Assembly (NCBI GenBank): GCA_002718845.1
Contig: PBFS01000026.1
Location: 1-40,742 of the forward strand
Source of the DNA: Gammaproteobacteria bacterium
Lineage (GTDB): Bacteria; Pseudomonadota; Gammaproteobacteria; GCA-002705445; GCA-002716945
DNA length: 40,742 bases
Reading direction: 5' to 3'
The notes under the pieces are model-generated. The model was not told the origin of the DNA. It saw only the letters and a program-made list of their open reading frames with translations, and made no database searches. Each line of letters begins with the position of its first letter. The stretch's first letter is position 1. Shown here one piece after another: positions 30,291-39,308 of this stretch. The position numbers and the translations under genes are program-made.

Positions 30291-31550
30291 TTAAGATTTA
30301 GAAATTTTTTCAATAAGCTTATCAAGAGCAAATTCTTTTTTATCTTTCGATAATCTTGATTTATATACAACATTATTATTTTCTGTTTCTTTTTTTCCAA
30401 TGATTATCATATGTGGTATTCCAAGTAATTCCCAATCTTTTATTTTACTTCCCATTTTTAAATCTCTATCATCATATATAATATCTATGTTTGATGCGCA
30501 GAGTTCATTGTATATTTTTTGAGAATACATTCTAACTTGTTCATTTTTAGCTCCGTCGATTTCTATTAAAACAACTTGAAACGGAGATAATGACTGTGGC
30601 CAAACGATACCGCTGTCATCATGATTCTGCTCTATTGCAGCGGCAACAATTCTCGTTACACCTATGCCATAACAACCCATAAAAATGTTTGTCATGCTTG
30701 AGTCTTTTAATGTTATTTTTGCCTTCATGCTTTCAGAATATTTTTTACCCAATTTAAAAATATGCCCAACCTCTATACCTTTTTTATGAATTAAACCAGA
30801 TTTTTTAATAATCTTATTCAAATCGTCCTCAGAGTATTTAATTTTGGCAATCTCTAGATTCATTCCATTTAATGATTCGTCTAACAATAAATCATCTTCA
30901 CCTGTATCTGCAATAACATGAAATTCATTTGATTTACTTCCACCAATATTTCCACTATCAGCATCCACGATTGTAAAATCTAACATTAATTTCTTAAAAA
31001 TATTTGTATATGCTAATTTATATATATCATAAGTTTCATCAAGACATTTTTGATTAGAGTGAAAAGAATATGCATCTTTCATTATAAACTCTCTAGCTCT
31101 CATTACTCCAAACCTAGGCCTAATCTCATCTCTAAATTTCGTAGATATTTGAAACAGGTTTAATGGTAGTTGCTTATAGCTAGAAACCTCATTTCTAATT
31201 AAATCAGTTATAACTTCTTCAAATGTTGGACCAAAACAAAAGTCTCGATCATTTCTATCTTTAAATCTAAGTAATTCTGGCCCATATTGATCCCATCTTC
31301 CTGATTCTTTCCATAATTCAGCAGGTTGTATAAACGGCATGAGAATTTCTCTACAACCAATGGCGTTTAATTCATTTCTGATGATATTTTCTATTTTTGA
31401 GATAACCTTTAACCCTATAGGTAACCAACTATATTGTCCTGATGATAATTTTCTAATCATGCCTGATTGAATCATCAATTTATGGCTTATAATTTCAGCA
31501 TCTGCTGGAGCATCTTTTAGTGTGAAAATAGGAAATGTAGATACCTTCAT
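30291..31550 (-). CDS. proS: Prolyl-tRNA synthetase, short form without editing insertion
   Basis: Charges tRNA-Pro. 419 residues, against 572 in E. coli. The class II motifs are intact: motif 1 near ENIIRNELNAIGCREILMP, motif 2 KFRDEIRPRFGVMRAREFIMKDAYSF, and motif 3 GCYGIGVTRIVAAAIEQ, followed by the anticodon-binding domain (about 325-415). The INS editing domain found between motifs 2 and 3 in most gammaproteobacteria is absent, as in alphaproteobacterial-type enzymes. Mischarged Ala-tRNA-Pro would then need a free-standing editor. Ancient transfer or loss of the insertion are both possible. Confidence 0.95.
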   Translation of the reverse strand: MKVSTFPIFTLKDAPADAEIISHKLMIQSGMIRKLSSGQYSWLPIGLKVISKIENIIRNELNAIGCREILMPFIQPAELWKESGRWDQYGPELLRFKDRNDRDFCFGPTFEEVITDLIRNEVSSYKQLPLNLFQISTKFRDEIRPRFGVMRAREFIMKDAYSFHSNQKCLDETYDIYKLAYTNIFKKLMLDFTIVDADSGNIGGSKSNEFHVIADTGEDDLLLDESLNGMNLEIAKIKYSEDDLNKIIKKSGLIHKKGIEVGHIFKLGKKYSESMKAKITLKDSSMTNIFMGCYGIGVTRIVAAAIEQNHDDSGIVWPQSLSPFQVVLIEIDGAKNEQVRMYSQKIYNELCASNIDIIYDDRDLKMGSKIKDWELLGIPHMIIIGKKETENNNVVYKSRLSKDKKEFALDKLIEKISKS

Positions 31551-31655
31551 ATTTTTGATAATTTAGTAATTTTCATTGTGTATAATTGTTATTTTAGTTT
31601 AACATGAATATAGTTATTATATATAAAGCAAATCAACAGGTTTATAAAATTTTAT

Positions 31656-32717
31656 ATGTTTAAGTTTTTTAAAGAATGGTATAACACTCATTTAACAGAT
31701 CCGAGTCAGGTAGCATTAGCACTCATAATATTATCGATTTCAATAGTTACATACATTCTTTTAGCAACAGTAGTACCTATACTAGTTGCTATAATACTTT
31801 CATACATGCTAGAAGGCTTGGTTGGAACAATTGGACATAAATATCATTTAAATAGAAATACAATTGTAATGGCAGTTTATTTTTCATTTATAGCTCTGTC
31901 TTTGTTAATTTTGTTCTTATTAATACCTGTAATGTTAGAGCAAATTACTTTGTTTATAAAATCATTGCCATCAATCTTAGAAAAAGGCAAAGAGTTATTG
32001 CAAGGACATACATCAGAAAATAGTGGACTTATTAACGAAACACAATTAACGAATATATTTGCCTCTATTAATGCGGAAATAAGCTCGATAGGTAAATCTG
32101 TTATATCCTATTCATTATCATCAGCAAGTAGTATCTTAGAGACCATTGTCTATATATTAATTGTGCCTATTTTAATATTTTTTTTACTTTATGATAAATC
32201 TAAAATTAAGTCTTGGTTTAAAAAATTCTTCCCCGAAAAATTAGACTTATCGAAAAAAGCTTATAAAGAACTAGATATAAAAATTGGCAATTATATTAGA
32301 TGTAAGTTTATTGAAATTATTATTGTTTGGGTAGCATCAACATTGCTATTTGCACTGTTAGGACTTAATTATGCCCTCCTACTTGGTTTTTTATGCGGAA
32401 TATCTGTCATTATTCCTTATGTTGGAGCAATTGTTGTTACCGCTCCAATTATTTTTGTAGCATTTTTTCAATGGGGAACATCTTCGATTTTTTGGTATGT
32501 TCTAATTATACATATTTTAATTCAAGTTATAGATGGCAATGTAATTGTGCCCATATTATTTTCTGATGCTGTAAATCTTCATCCAATAGCAATCCTGATA
32601 TCTATATTATTTTTTGGTACAATATGGGGCTTATGGGGGGTATTCTTTGCAATACCTTTAGCAGTTTTGTTTAATACATTATTGAATATTTGGCCAAGGA
32701 TAGAAATAAAAACATGA
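31656..32717 (+). CDS. AI-2E family membrane protein (PerM-like)
   Basis: 353-residue polytopic membrane protein of the AI-2E/PerM family with about seven or eight helices, a soluble segment (about 100-180) and the conserved end YALLLGFLCGISVIIPYVGAIVVTAPI... with DGNVIVPILFSDAVNLHP. Members work as ion or small-molecule exporters or permeases; the substrate is uncertain. PerM is often found near purM/hda or dapA/bamC in gammaproteobacteria. The stop overlaps the dapA start (ATGA). No Shine-Dalgarno is evident. Confidence 0.88.
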   Translation: MFKFFKEWYNTHLTDPSQVALALIILSISIVTYILLATVVPILVAIILSYMLEGLVGTIGHKYHLNRNTIVMAVYFSFIALSLLILFLLIPVMLEQITLFIKSLPSILEKGKELLQGHTSENSGLINETQLTNIFASINAEISSIGKSVISYSLSSASSILETIVYILIVPILIFFLLYDKSKIKSWFKKFFPEKLDLSKKAYKELDIKIGNYIRCKFIEIIIVWVASTLLFALLGLNYALLLGFLCGISVIIPYVGAIVVTAPIIFVAFFQWGTSSIFWYVLIIHILIQVIDGNVIVPILFSDAVNLHPIAILISILFFGTIWGLWGVFFAIPLAVLFNTLLNIWPRIEIKT

Positions 32718-33622
32718 GTGTTGATAATAATATTTTTAAAGGTAGCATGGTTGCTATCGCAACCCCAATGAATAATGATGAAACATTAGATTTTGATTCA
32801 ATGGAAAAACTCATAGAATTTCATATTGAAAATAAAACCGATGCAATAGTCTCAGTAGGCACAACTGGAGAATCAGCAACGCTAGATTTTAATGAACATT
32901 CAGAAGTAATTAAAAAAACCTTAGAAATAGTAAATAAAAGAATACCTGTTATAGCAGGCACAGGAGCAAACTCAACTAGTGAAGCGTTAGAATTAACAAA
33001 AAAATCAAAAATCTTGGGAGCAGACGCTTGTTTGCTTGTTACGCCTTATTACAATAAACCAAGTCAAAACGGTTTATATCAACATTTTATAAAAATAGCT
33101 AATGAAGTACAAATTCCGCAAATACTATATAATGTGCCAGGAAGAACCTCTGTGGATATGTTGCCTGATACAGTTTATAAACTAAGCAAACATGATAACA
33201 TTATAGGCATCAAGGAAGCTTCAGGTAAGATAGAGAGATCTAAAGAATTATTAGAAAAATGCTCAGACAATATTTCAATATTTACAGGAGATGACAAAAC
33301 ATCCGTGAGAGATATTTTGCTAGGCTTTAAAGGTAATATTTCTGTAACTGCAAATATTGCGCCAAAAGAGATGCATAAAATGTGTTCTTATGCATCTAAT
33401 GGAAACAAAATAGAAGCAGAAAATATTAATAACAAATTAGATATTTTACATGATAATTTATTTATAGAATCAAATCCCATACCAGTTAAATGGGCTCTAC
33501 ATAGAATGGGGTTAATAAACAATGGAATAAGACTGCCATTAACATGGCTTGATAAGAAATTTGAAAAAGTAGTAGAAGAGTCTCTTATTAGTGCTAGTAT
33601 ATTATCTGTAACACACCAATGA
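32714..33622 (+). CDS. dapA: 4-hydroxy-tetrahydrodipicolinate synthase DapA
   Basis: Condenses pyruvate with aspartate semialdehyde in lysine and peptidoglycan precursor synthesis. 302 residues from the ATG at 32714, chosen because it overlaps the perM stop as ATGA and matches the usual family start (MVAIATPMN follows at residue 12); an upstream in-frame start at 32690 lies inside perM. Thr50/Thr51 (GTTGESATL), Tyr139 and Arg144 (LYNVPGRT) and Schiff-base Lys167 (GIKEASG) are all present. bamC follows with another ATGA overlap, the classic dapA-bamC pair. Confidence 0.97.
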   Translation: MSVDNNIFKGSMVAIATPMNNDETLDFDSMEKLIEFHIENKTDAIVSVGTTGESATLDFNEHSEVIKKTLEIVNKRIPVIAGTGANSTSEALELTKKSKILGADACLLVTPYYNKPSQNGLYQHFIKIANEVQIPQILYNVPGRTSVDMLPDTVYKLSKHDNIIGIKEASGKIERSKELLEKCSDNISIFTGDDKTSVRDILLGFKGNISVTANIAPKEMHKMCSYASNGNKIEAENINNKLDILHDNLFIESNPIPVKWALHRMGLINNGIRLPLTWLDKKFEKVVEESLISASILSVTHQ

Positions 33623-34719
33623 ATTTAAAATTTATAAAATATACAATTTTCTTTTTATGTCTCTCTCTCATAGGTTGCTCATCGTTTGGTGAATATATTG
33701 CAAATATTACATCTGACGAAAGAGAAGAGGTGGTAGTATATAAAAGAAATACATCTTATGAAGACACTCAGTTTGATTTAGAAGTACCACCAGATTTAAT
33801 AAACCCAAGCACCATTGATATTTTAGAAATACCAGAATATGCTGGAAAAAAAGGAATAGAAGTTTTCACAACAGATACAAAGTTGGATGGTATTAAAATA
33901 GTTAGGCAAGGCAGGGATTCTTTCCTTGTTATTAAAAGCACTGATAAGAAACTTATTTGGGAAAGTATAAATAGATTTTGGCAATCTGAAGGTTTTAAGT
34001 TAAACCAAAAAGATTATACCTTAGGCATTATGAAAACTGTCTTCCTTGAAAACCTTAGTGAGGCACAACTTGGAACTATACAAAAATATGTTGGAAGATA
34101 TGTACCGCTATTGGTTGCACCGGAGACTCGAGATAGTTTTAAAACCCGCCTTTTACTAAAGGATGAATCTATCGATATCTTAATAACCCATTATGGCAAA
34201 GAATATATGTCTGACGGAGATACTGAGTTTAGATGGCAGAATAGACCCAGAGACCCAGAAATTGAAAGCGAGATGATTTCTAGATTATTTATTTATTTAG
34301 GTGGAGATGAAGCTAAGTCTAAAGGATACACAGTTGTTAAATCAACAGGAGCAAGAAATCGCGCCAGTCTAAATATAGATGAATATGGAATACATTCGTT
34401 GTTTATTGCAGATATTTATGAAAGAGTTTGGCCACAAACAATCAAATCTTTAGAAACTATAGGTATTAGAATTTTAAGCGCCCAAGAGGGTGATGGAGTT
34501 ATAAAACTATCTGCCGCAGAAGTTTCTGAATCTGAGGAAGAATCTTTTTTTGATAACCTAGCATTTTGGAGTTCATCATCAGATATAGAAACTTTTAATC
34601 TTGTATTATCATCTAATCAAGACGGCACATATATAGAAGTACAAGATGACAACTTTACAGCTTTTTCTAATGTTGCCAGCCAAGAAGTTATAAGAGCTTT
34701 ATATACAGAGTTTAGATAA
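33619..34719 (+). CDS. bamC: Outer-membrane assembly lipoprotein BamC
   Basis: Lipoprotein of the BAM complex, which inserts beta-barrel proteins into the outer membrane. 366 residues with a lipobox SLIGC (Cys20), then an unstructured lasso-like N-terminal part (YEDTQFDLEVPPDLINPS is typical) and two helix-grip domains (about 100-210 and 245-366). The DapA-BamC arrangement supports the name. BamC is found in gamma- and betaproteobacteria, helping to place the organism. It ends 4 bp from the convergent folE2. Confidence 0.92.
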   Translation: MNLKFIKYTIFFLCLSLIGCSSFGEYIANITSDEREEVVVYKRNTSYEDTQFDLEVPPDLINPSTIDILEIPEYAGKKGIEVFTTDTKLDGIKIVRQGRDSFLVIKSTDKKLIWESINRFWQSEGFKLNQKDYTLGIMKTVFLENLSEAQLGTIQKYVGRYVPLLVAPETRDSFKTRLLLKDESIDILITHYGKEYMSDGDTEFRWQNRPRDPEIESEMISRLFIYLGGDEAKSKGYTVVKSTGARNRASLNIDEYGIHSLFIADIYERVWPQTIKSLETIGIRILSAQEGDGVIKLSAAEVSESEEESFFDNLAFWSSSSDIETFNLVLSSNQDGTYIEVQDDNFTAFSNVASQEVIRALYTEFR

Positions 34720-34723
34720 CAGA

Positions 34724-35545
34724 TTATTCTTTTATCTGATGAATTTGTGCATATGCTGAATGATTATGTATCGATTCAAAATTTTCTGATTCTACAATAT
34801 ATTCAGAAATACGATCATCATTATTGAAATGTGATGAGATATCTCGAACCATATCTTCTACAAACTTTGGATTATCGTATGCTTTTTCTGTAACAAATTT
34901 TTCATCAGGTCTTTTAAGCAAAGCATACAATTCTGAAGACGCTTCTTTTTCAACTATATCAATAATTTCTTCTATCCAAATAAATTCTTTTACTGTAACA
35001 GTGACAGTTACATGTGATCTTTGATTATGAGCACCATAATCAGAAATCTTTTTTGAACATGGGCATAAACTAGTTACTGGTATTGTTACTTTCACTTTTA
35101 AATTAGCTTCATTTTTTCTAATTTCCCCTATTAATGAAACATTATAATCTAGAAGACTTTGCACTTTAGAAACTGGAGCCGTTTTTTTTATAAAATAAGG
35201 AAATGACATTTCAACATGTCCAGATTCTGCTTCTAAAAGAATAAGCATTTCTCCAATCATTTTCTTAAAAATTTCTACTGTTATATAATCTTCATGACTA
35301 TTAAGTATATGGACAAATCTAGACATATGAGTACCTTTTAAGTTGTGAGGAAGGTTTACATACATATTAAAATTAGCCACTGTTGTTTGTTTTTTTCCAC
35401 ACCTTTGTTTAATAATCATAGGGTGCAATATATCTTTTATACCTACTTTGTTAATTGGAAGATTTCTAGTATCAGTTAACCCTTGTGTATCCGGTAATAC
35501 ATTATTTTTTTCAGTTTCATCAATAATTTTTTTGTTAGTAGCCAT
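34724..35545 (-). CDS. folE2: GTP cyclohydrolase FolE2 (type IB)
   Basis: Converts GTP to 7,8-dihydroneopterin triphosphate, the entry to folate and to queuosine via QueD. 273 residues of the FolE2/COG1469 family, which can use metals other than zinc. The catalytic Cys lies in [21 protein letters not shown], and Glu and His ligands follow in [33 protein letters not shown]. It lies 6 bp downstream of queD, whose substrate it makes, in a dxs-queD-folE2 run. Confidence 0.95.
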   Translation of the reverse strand: MATNKKIIDETEKNNVLPDTQGLTDTRNLPINKVGIKDILHPMIIKQRCGKKQTTVANFNMYVNLPHNLKGTHMSRFVHILNSHEDYITVEIFKKMIGEMLILLEAESGHVEMSFPYFIKKTAPVSKVQSLLDYNVSLIGEIRKNEANLKVKVTIPVTSLCPCSKKISDYGAHNQRSHVTVTVTVKEFIWIEEIIDIVEKEASSELYALLKRPDEKFVTEKAYDNPKFVEDMVRDISSHFNNDDRISEYIVESENFESIHNHSAYAQIHQIKE

Positions 35546-35551
35546 TGTAAT

Positions 35552-35920
35552 TTATTCTGAATACGTCACTGCAGACCTATCATTCTCCCATAATTTTATT
35601 GATTTTATTGCAACATCTTTTTTAACTAGTATTTTTGAAAGCTCACAATACAAATATTTTGCTATATTTTCAGCAGTAGGATTAATTTTTTTAAACGGCT
35701 GTAAATCATTTAAAAACTGATGATCCAGTTCATTTACTATATTGTTAGTTAATTCTTTTATTTCTTTAAAATCTATAATCATACCAATATTATCAAGTTT
35801 ATTTCCGCAAACTTCAACTTCAACTTTCCAATTATGTCCATGCATTTGCTTACAAGGACCCTTATGGCCATTCAAAATATGCGCTGATGAGAACTCTACA
35901 AAAGTTGTTAAAGTATAAAT
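35552..35920 (-). CDS. queD: 6-carboxy-tetrahydropterin synthase QueD with apparent ATT start
   Basis: Converts dihydroneopterin triphosphate to 6-carboxytetrahydropterin for queuosine. 122 residues if translation starts at the ATT at 35918-35920. All catalytic residues are present: zinc His14, His27 and His29 (SSAH, MHGHNW), Cys23, the LDH triad (ELDHQFLND) and Glu in LWEN. The only standard start, TTG at 35873-35875, would remove FSSAH with a zinc ligand. Upstream of the ATT the frame closes at once with TAG. AGGAATAGGAA directly precedes the ATT, giving a good ribosome site. A sequencing error or a frameshift is the alternative. Confidence 0.88.
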   Translation of the reverse strand: MYTLTTFVEFSSAHILNGHKGPCKQMHGHNWKVEVEVCGNKLDNIGMIIDFKEIKELTNNIVNELDHQFLNDLQPFKKINPTAENIAKYLYCELSKILVKKDVAIKSIKLWENDRSAVTYSE

Positions 35921-35931
35921 TTCCTATTCCT
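35921..35931 (-). promoter_or_regulatory. Shine-Dalgarno supporting the ATT start of queD
   Basis: Read on the minus strand, AGGA-AT-AGGAA lies in the 13-base gap between the dxs stop and the queD ATT. The farther AGGA is 7 bases from the ATT, a normal spacing. Confidence 0.5.
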
Positions 35932-35933
35932 AG

Positions 35934-37817
35934 CTATGTGGCTTTTTTATTAATTTCTGTTAAATAATCAATATAATCATTAGTAGCATTAATTATACCA
36001 TTATAATCTAACCCTATTTCTTCCAAGATCTCATTTTGATTACCATGGGGAATTGTTTTATCTGGAATTCCTATATTCTTAATTTTTATGTTAAAACCAT
36101 ATTTTAAAATCACTTCATTCACAGCAGATCCAGCACCACCTAATACAACATTATCTTCAATAGTAAAAATATACTCATAATTCGAACATACATTAATTAT
36201 CATTTTTTCATCAATAGGTTTGACAAATCTCATATCAATCACAGTAGCATTATTTTTATTTGCTACTTGAAGGACAGTATTTAATAATGTTCCAAATACA
36301 AGATATGCTATCTTCTTGCCTTTTCTAATGATTCTACTTTCACCGATTTTAATTTCTTCATCAATATTTAAGTTAAAATCTAAGCCTAATGTATAACCTC
36401 TTGGATATCTTACGGCAGCAAGACCTTTGTGATTAAACCCAGTTGTTAACATATTACACATTTCTTGTTCATCTGAAGGCGTCATAATAACTACTTTTGG
36501 AAGTATTCTAAGAAAAGATAAATCATAAATACCTTGGTGCGTTTCACCATCTGCTCCTACTATACCAGCTCTATCTATTGCCAATAGAATATCTAAATCT
36601 TGTACAACCACATCATGAATTACTTGATCATAAGCTCTCTGTAGAAAGGTTGAATAAATAGCAACTATTGGTTTAATCCCTCCGCATGATAAACCACCAG
36701 CAAATGTTATTGCGTGTTGTTCAGCAATACCAACATCAAAGTATCTTTCAGGATATTTCTTCTCAAATTCTACAAGTCCAGACCCTTCTCTCATTGCAGG
36801 TGTAATTGCCACAAGTTTTTTATTTTTCATTGCCATTTCATCTATCCATTTACTAAATATCTGTGTATATGTAAGTTTATTTAAAACTTTTTTACTTTCA
36901 GTAATGCCTGTTTTTGCGTTAAATGGTGTTACGCCATGAAATGTTATAGGGTTTTGTTCTGCTAATTTATAACCTTTACCCTTTTTTGTAAGTATATGAA
37001 GTATTTTAGGACCAGACTTATCTCGTAAATTTTTTAATATATCTACTAAATTTAGTACATCATGCCCGTCCACAGGCCCATAATATTTAAAACCTAGCTC
37101 TTCAAATAGTAAACCAGGAGTTATTAAACTTTTGGCTTGCCCTTCAACTTTTTTGGCAATATCTTTAATTGTTTGCATGTTACCTAAAGCTTTTTTACCA
37201 CTTTCTTTTATTGATGAAAATGTTTTGCTTGTTAACATCCTTGTTAAATATTTATGCATAGCACCAACATTTGGCGATATTGACATTTCATTATCATTTA
37301 TAATTACTAAAATATTTGATTTAAGACCTCCAGCATGACTTAATGCCTCAAATGCCATCCCAGCAGTTAACCCTCCATCACCAATTATTGCCACGACTTT
37401 ATTATCTACATTGTTTATTTTTGATGCAATTTCATAACCAATTGCAGCACTTATTGAGGTGCTGGAATGGCCAGCTCCAAAAGCATCATATTCGCTTTCG
37501 TCTCTTTTTAGAAAACCTGAGAGACCATCTTTTTTTCTTAATGATGACATAAATTCTTTTCTACCAGTTAATATTTTATGTGGATAACATTGGTGCCCAA
37601 TATCCCATATAAGCTTGTCTTCAGGAGTATTAAAAATATAGTGTAGAGCTATTGTTAATTCTACTGTACCTAACCCCGCAGCAAGATGACCTCCTGTTTT
37701 TGATACAGATTCTATAAGAAACTCTCTTAATTCTTTTGCTAATGTTTGTAATTGGCCATAATCAAGTTTTTTAAGGTCTGACGGATAAATAATTTTATCT
37801 AATAATGTATAATCCAT
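35934..37817 (-). CDS. dxs: 1-deoxy-D-xylulose-5-phosphate synthase
   Basis: Thiamine-dependent first enzyme of the MEP isoprenoid pathway, joining pyruvate and glyceraldehyde 3-phosphate. 627 residues, full length. Visible: DIGHQCYPHKILTGR (about 71-85), GAGHSSTSISAAIGYE, the thiamine-binding GDGGLTAGMAFEAL (about 145-158, closed by the later INDNEMSIS), YGPVDGHD and the transketolase-like central domain YFDVGIAEQHAITFAGGL. It lies 5 bp after xseB; the ispA gene that usually separates xseB from dxs is absent. Confidence 0.97.
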   Translation of the reverse strand: MDYTLLDKIIYPSDLKKLDYGQLQTLAKELREFLIESVSKTGGHLAAGLGTVELTIALHYIFNTPEDKLIWDIGHQCYPHKILTGRKEFMSSLRKKDGLSGFLKRDESEYDAFGAGHSSTSISAAIGYEIASKINNVDNKVVAIIGDGGLTAGMAFEALSHAGGLKSNILVIINDNEMSISPNVGAMHKYLTRMLTSKTFSSIKESGKKALGNMQTIKDIAKKVEGQAKSLITPGLLFEELGFKYYGPVDGHDVLNLVDILKNLRDKSGPKILHILTKKGKGYKLAEQNPITFHGVTPFNAKTGITESKKVLNKLTYTQIFSKWIDEMAMKNKKLVAITPAMREGSGLVEFEKKYPERYFDVGIAEQHAITFAGGLSCGGIKPIVAIYSTFLQRAYDQVIHDVVVQDLDILLAIDRAGIVGADGETHQGIYDLSFLRILPKVVIMTPSDEQEMCNMLTTGFNHKGLAAVRYPRGYTLGLDFNLNIDEEIKIGESRIIRKGKKIAYLVFGTLLNTVLQVANKNNATVIDMRFVKPIDEKMIINVCSNYEYIFTIEDNVVLGGAGSAVNEVILKYGFNIKIKNIGIPDKTIPHGNQNEILEEIGLDYNGIINATNDYIDYLTEINKKAT

Positions 37818-37822
37818 TTTAA

Positions 37823-38023
37823 TTACTTCGTTATTTGTTTTATTTTTTGTTCAGCTTCTTCTAATGTCTTTTGACATTTTTTAGACAACTCTATACCTTT
37901 TTGGTATTTCATTATCATTTCATCTAAACTAAGATCTTTAGATTCAATATCTTCTAAGATTTTTTGCATCATTTTAAGATCATTTTCAAAAGTAGATAGA
38001 TTATTTTTAACTTTCTTGTTCAT
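37823..38023 (-). CDS. xseB: Exodeoxyribonuclease VII small subunit
   Basis: Helical partner of XseA in exonuclease VII, which degrades single-stranded DNA. 66 residues with the family core STFENDLKMMQKILEDIESKDLSLDEMIMKYQKGIELSKKCQKTLEEAEQKI, a two-helix coil. It usually heads an xseB-ispA-dxs operon; here dxs follows directly and corC precedes it by 12 bp. Confidence 0.93.
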   Translation of the reverse strand: MNKKVKNNLSTFENDLKMMQKILEDIESKDLSLDEMIMKYQKGIELSKKCQKTLEEAEQKIKQITK

Positions 38024-38035
38024 AACAATATAATA

Positions 38036-39283
38036 CTATTTTTTTGTTACCTTTACATTCTTTACAAAATTATTTGATATTTCCACTATTTCAAATAAAT
38101 AACCTTCGCTGTCGAAGGTTTCTCCTTGTGTTGGAATATTTTCAAGACATTCAAGAATATAGCCATTAATTGTTTTTGCAGCTGTTTCAGGAATTTTCCA
38201 ACCTAGAGATTTATTTATTTCTCTTATTTGTATAGCACCATCAATAATATATGTTTGTGAATTTATTTTAACAATACCATCATTTTTAGCATTTTCATCA
38301 AATTCTCCAACAATTTCTTCAAGTATATCATCAAGAGTTACTGCGCCCTTAACATCACCATATTCATCTACAACAAACCCCATTCTTTTTTTTTGTTTTT
38401 TGAAATTTATAAGTTGGCTAGTTAATGATGTATCTTCAGGTATAAAATAGGGCGGGCTGATTTGTTTCAATATACTCTCTTTAGTCATTTTATTCTCAAT
38501 CAATATATCAATAACTTTTCTTTTATGTAAGAATCCTAGAAGTTTATTTAACTCTTTTTTATAAATAGGTATTCTAGTATGTTTGCAATTTAATATTTTT
38601 TTAGATATTTTTTCAAGATCATCTTCAATATCTACTGCAACGAGTTCGTTTCTAGGTATCATGGCATCTTCAACTTTTACTTTTTCTAGATCAATCATGT
38701 TAACTATCATATCTTCATGATTTTTAGGTATTCTGTGACTAGACTCCTTTACAATTAACTTTATTTCATCTTTTGTTAATAATTCTTGATTAATTTTTTC
38801 TGTTTTAATGCCAAATATCCTTAGAATAATTCTTGATATAAAATTTATTAGAATTACGATTGGATAAAAAATCTTCATAAGAGGATAAAGCAACAATGAA
38901 ACAGGATATGCAATCTTATCCGCATAAAGCGCTGCAAATGTTTTTGGTGTTACCTCAGCAAATATTAGTATTATAATTGTGAGTACAACTACTGAAATTG
39001 CCACTCCTGCTTCACCATAAATTTTTATTGCTATTAATGTGCTAATTGCAGAAGCAAGTATATTAACAAAATTATTTAAAAGAAGTATTAAGCCTAATGT
39101 TTTCTCAGGATTTGTAACTAAGAAATTAACTTTACTTGCAGAATTATCTCCAAGCTTATGCTTATGCTTTAGTTTATAACGATTAACACTCATGAGAGAT
39201 GTTTCTGCTCCCGAAAAAAAAGCCGATAACAATAGGAGTATAAACAGTACAAAAAACAAGCTTTCTAAATCAAAATTTATCAT
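38036..39283 (-). CDS. CNNM/CorC-family hemolysin-like membrane protein with CBS pair
   Basis: 415 residues: an N-terminal DUF21/CNNM membrane domain (about 1-190, four helices, starting with FFSGAETSLMSVNRYKLKHKHK), a pair of CBS domains (about 205-330, with VEDAMIPRNELVAVD and GFVVDEYGDVKGAVTLDDILEEIVGEFDE) and a C-terminal CorC_HlyC domain (about 340-415). The family is linked to magnesium/cobalt efflux or homeostasis. In gammaproteobacteria it typically lies beside ypjD and ffh, as half of that arrangement does here. YfjD/YtfL-like names would also fit. Confidence 0.92.
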   Translation of the reverse strand: MINFDLESLFFVLFILLLLSAFFSGAETSLMSVNRYKLKHKHKLGDNSASKVNFLVTNPEKTLGLILLLNNFVNILASAISTLIAIKIYGEAGVAISVVVLTIIILIFAEVTPKTFAALYADKIAYPVSLLLYPLMKIFYPIVILINFISRIILRIFGIKTEKINQELLTKDEIKLIVKESSHRIPKNHEDMIVNMIDLEKVKVEDAMIPRNELVAVDIEDDLEKISKKILNCKHTRIPIYKKELNKLLGFLHKRKVIDILIENKMTKESILKQISPPYFIPEDTSLTSQLINFKKQKKRMGFVVDEYGDVKGAVTLDDILEEIVGEFDENAKNDGIVKINSQTYIIDGAIQIREINKSLGWKIPETAAKTINGYILECLENIPTQGETFDSEGYLFEIVEISNNFVKNVKVTKK

Positions 39284-39308
39284 TATTAAAATCTATATTC
39301 ATTAAGCG

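Noticed and set aside
35552-35875. queD as an N-terminally truncated pseudogene
   Set aside because: All active-site residues are present once the frame is extended upstream to an ATT with a good Shine-Dalgarno, so a rare start is simpler than decay.
37343-37552. Gln/His/Leu-rich rightward open frame inside dxs
   Set aside because: It is antisense to the conserved thiamine-binding part of dxs, and the composition is a mirror of that coding sequence.
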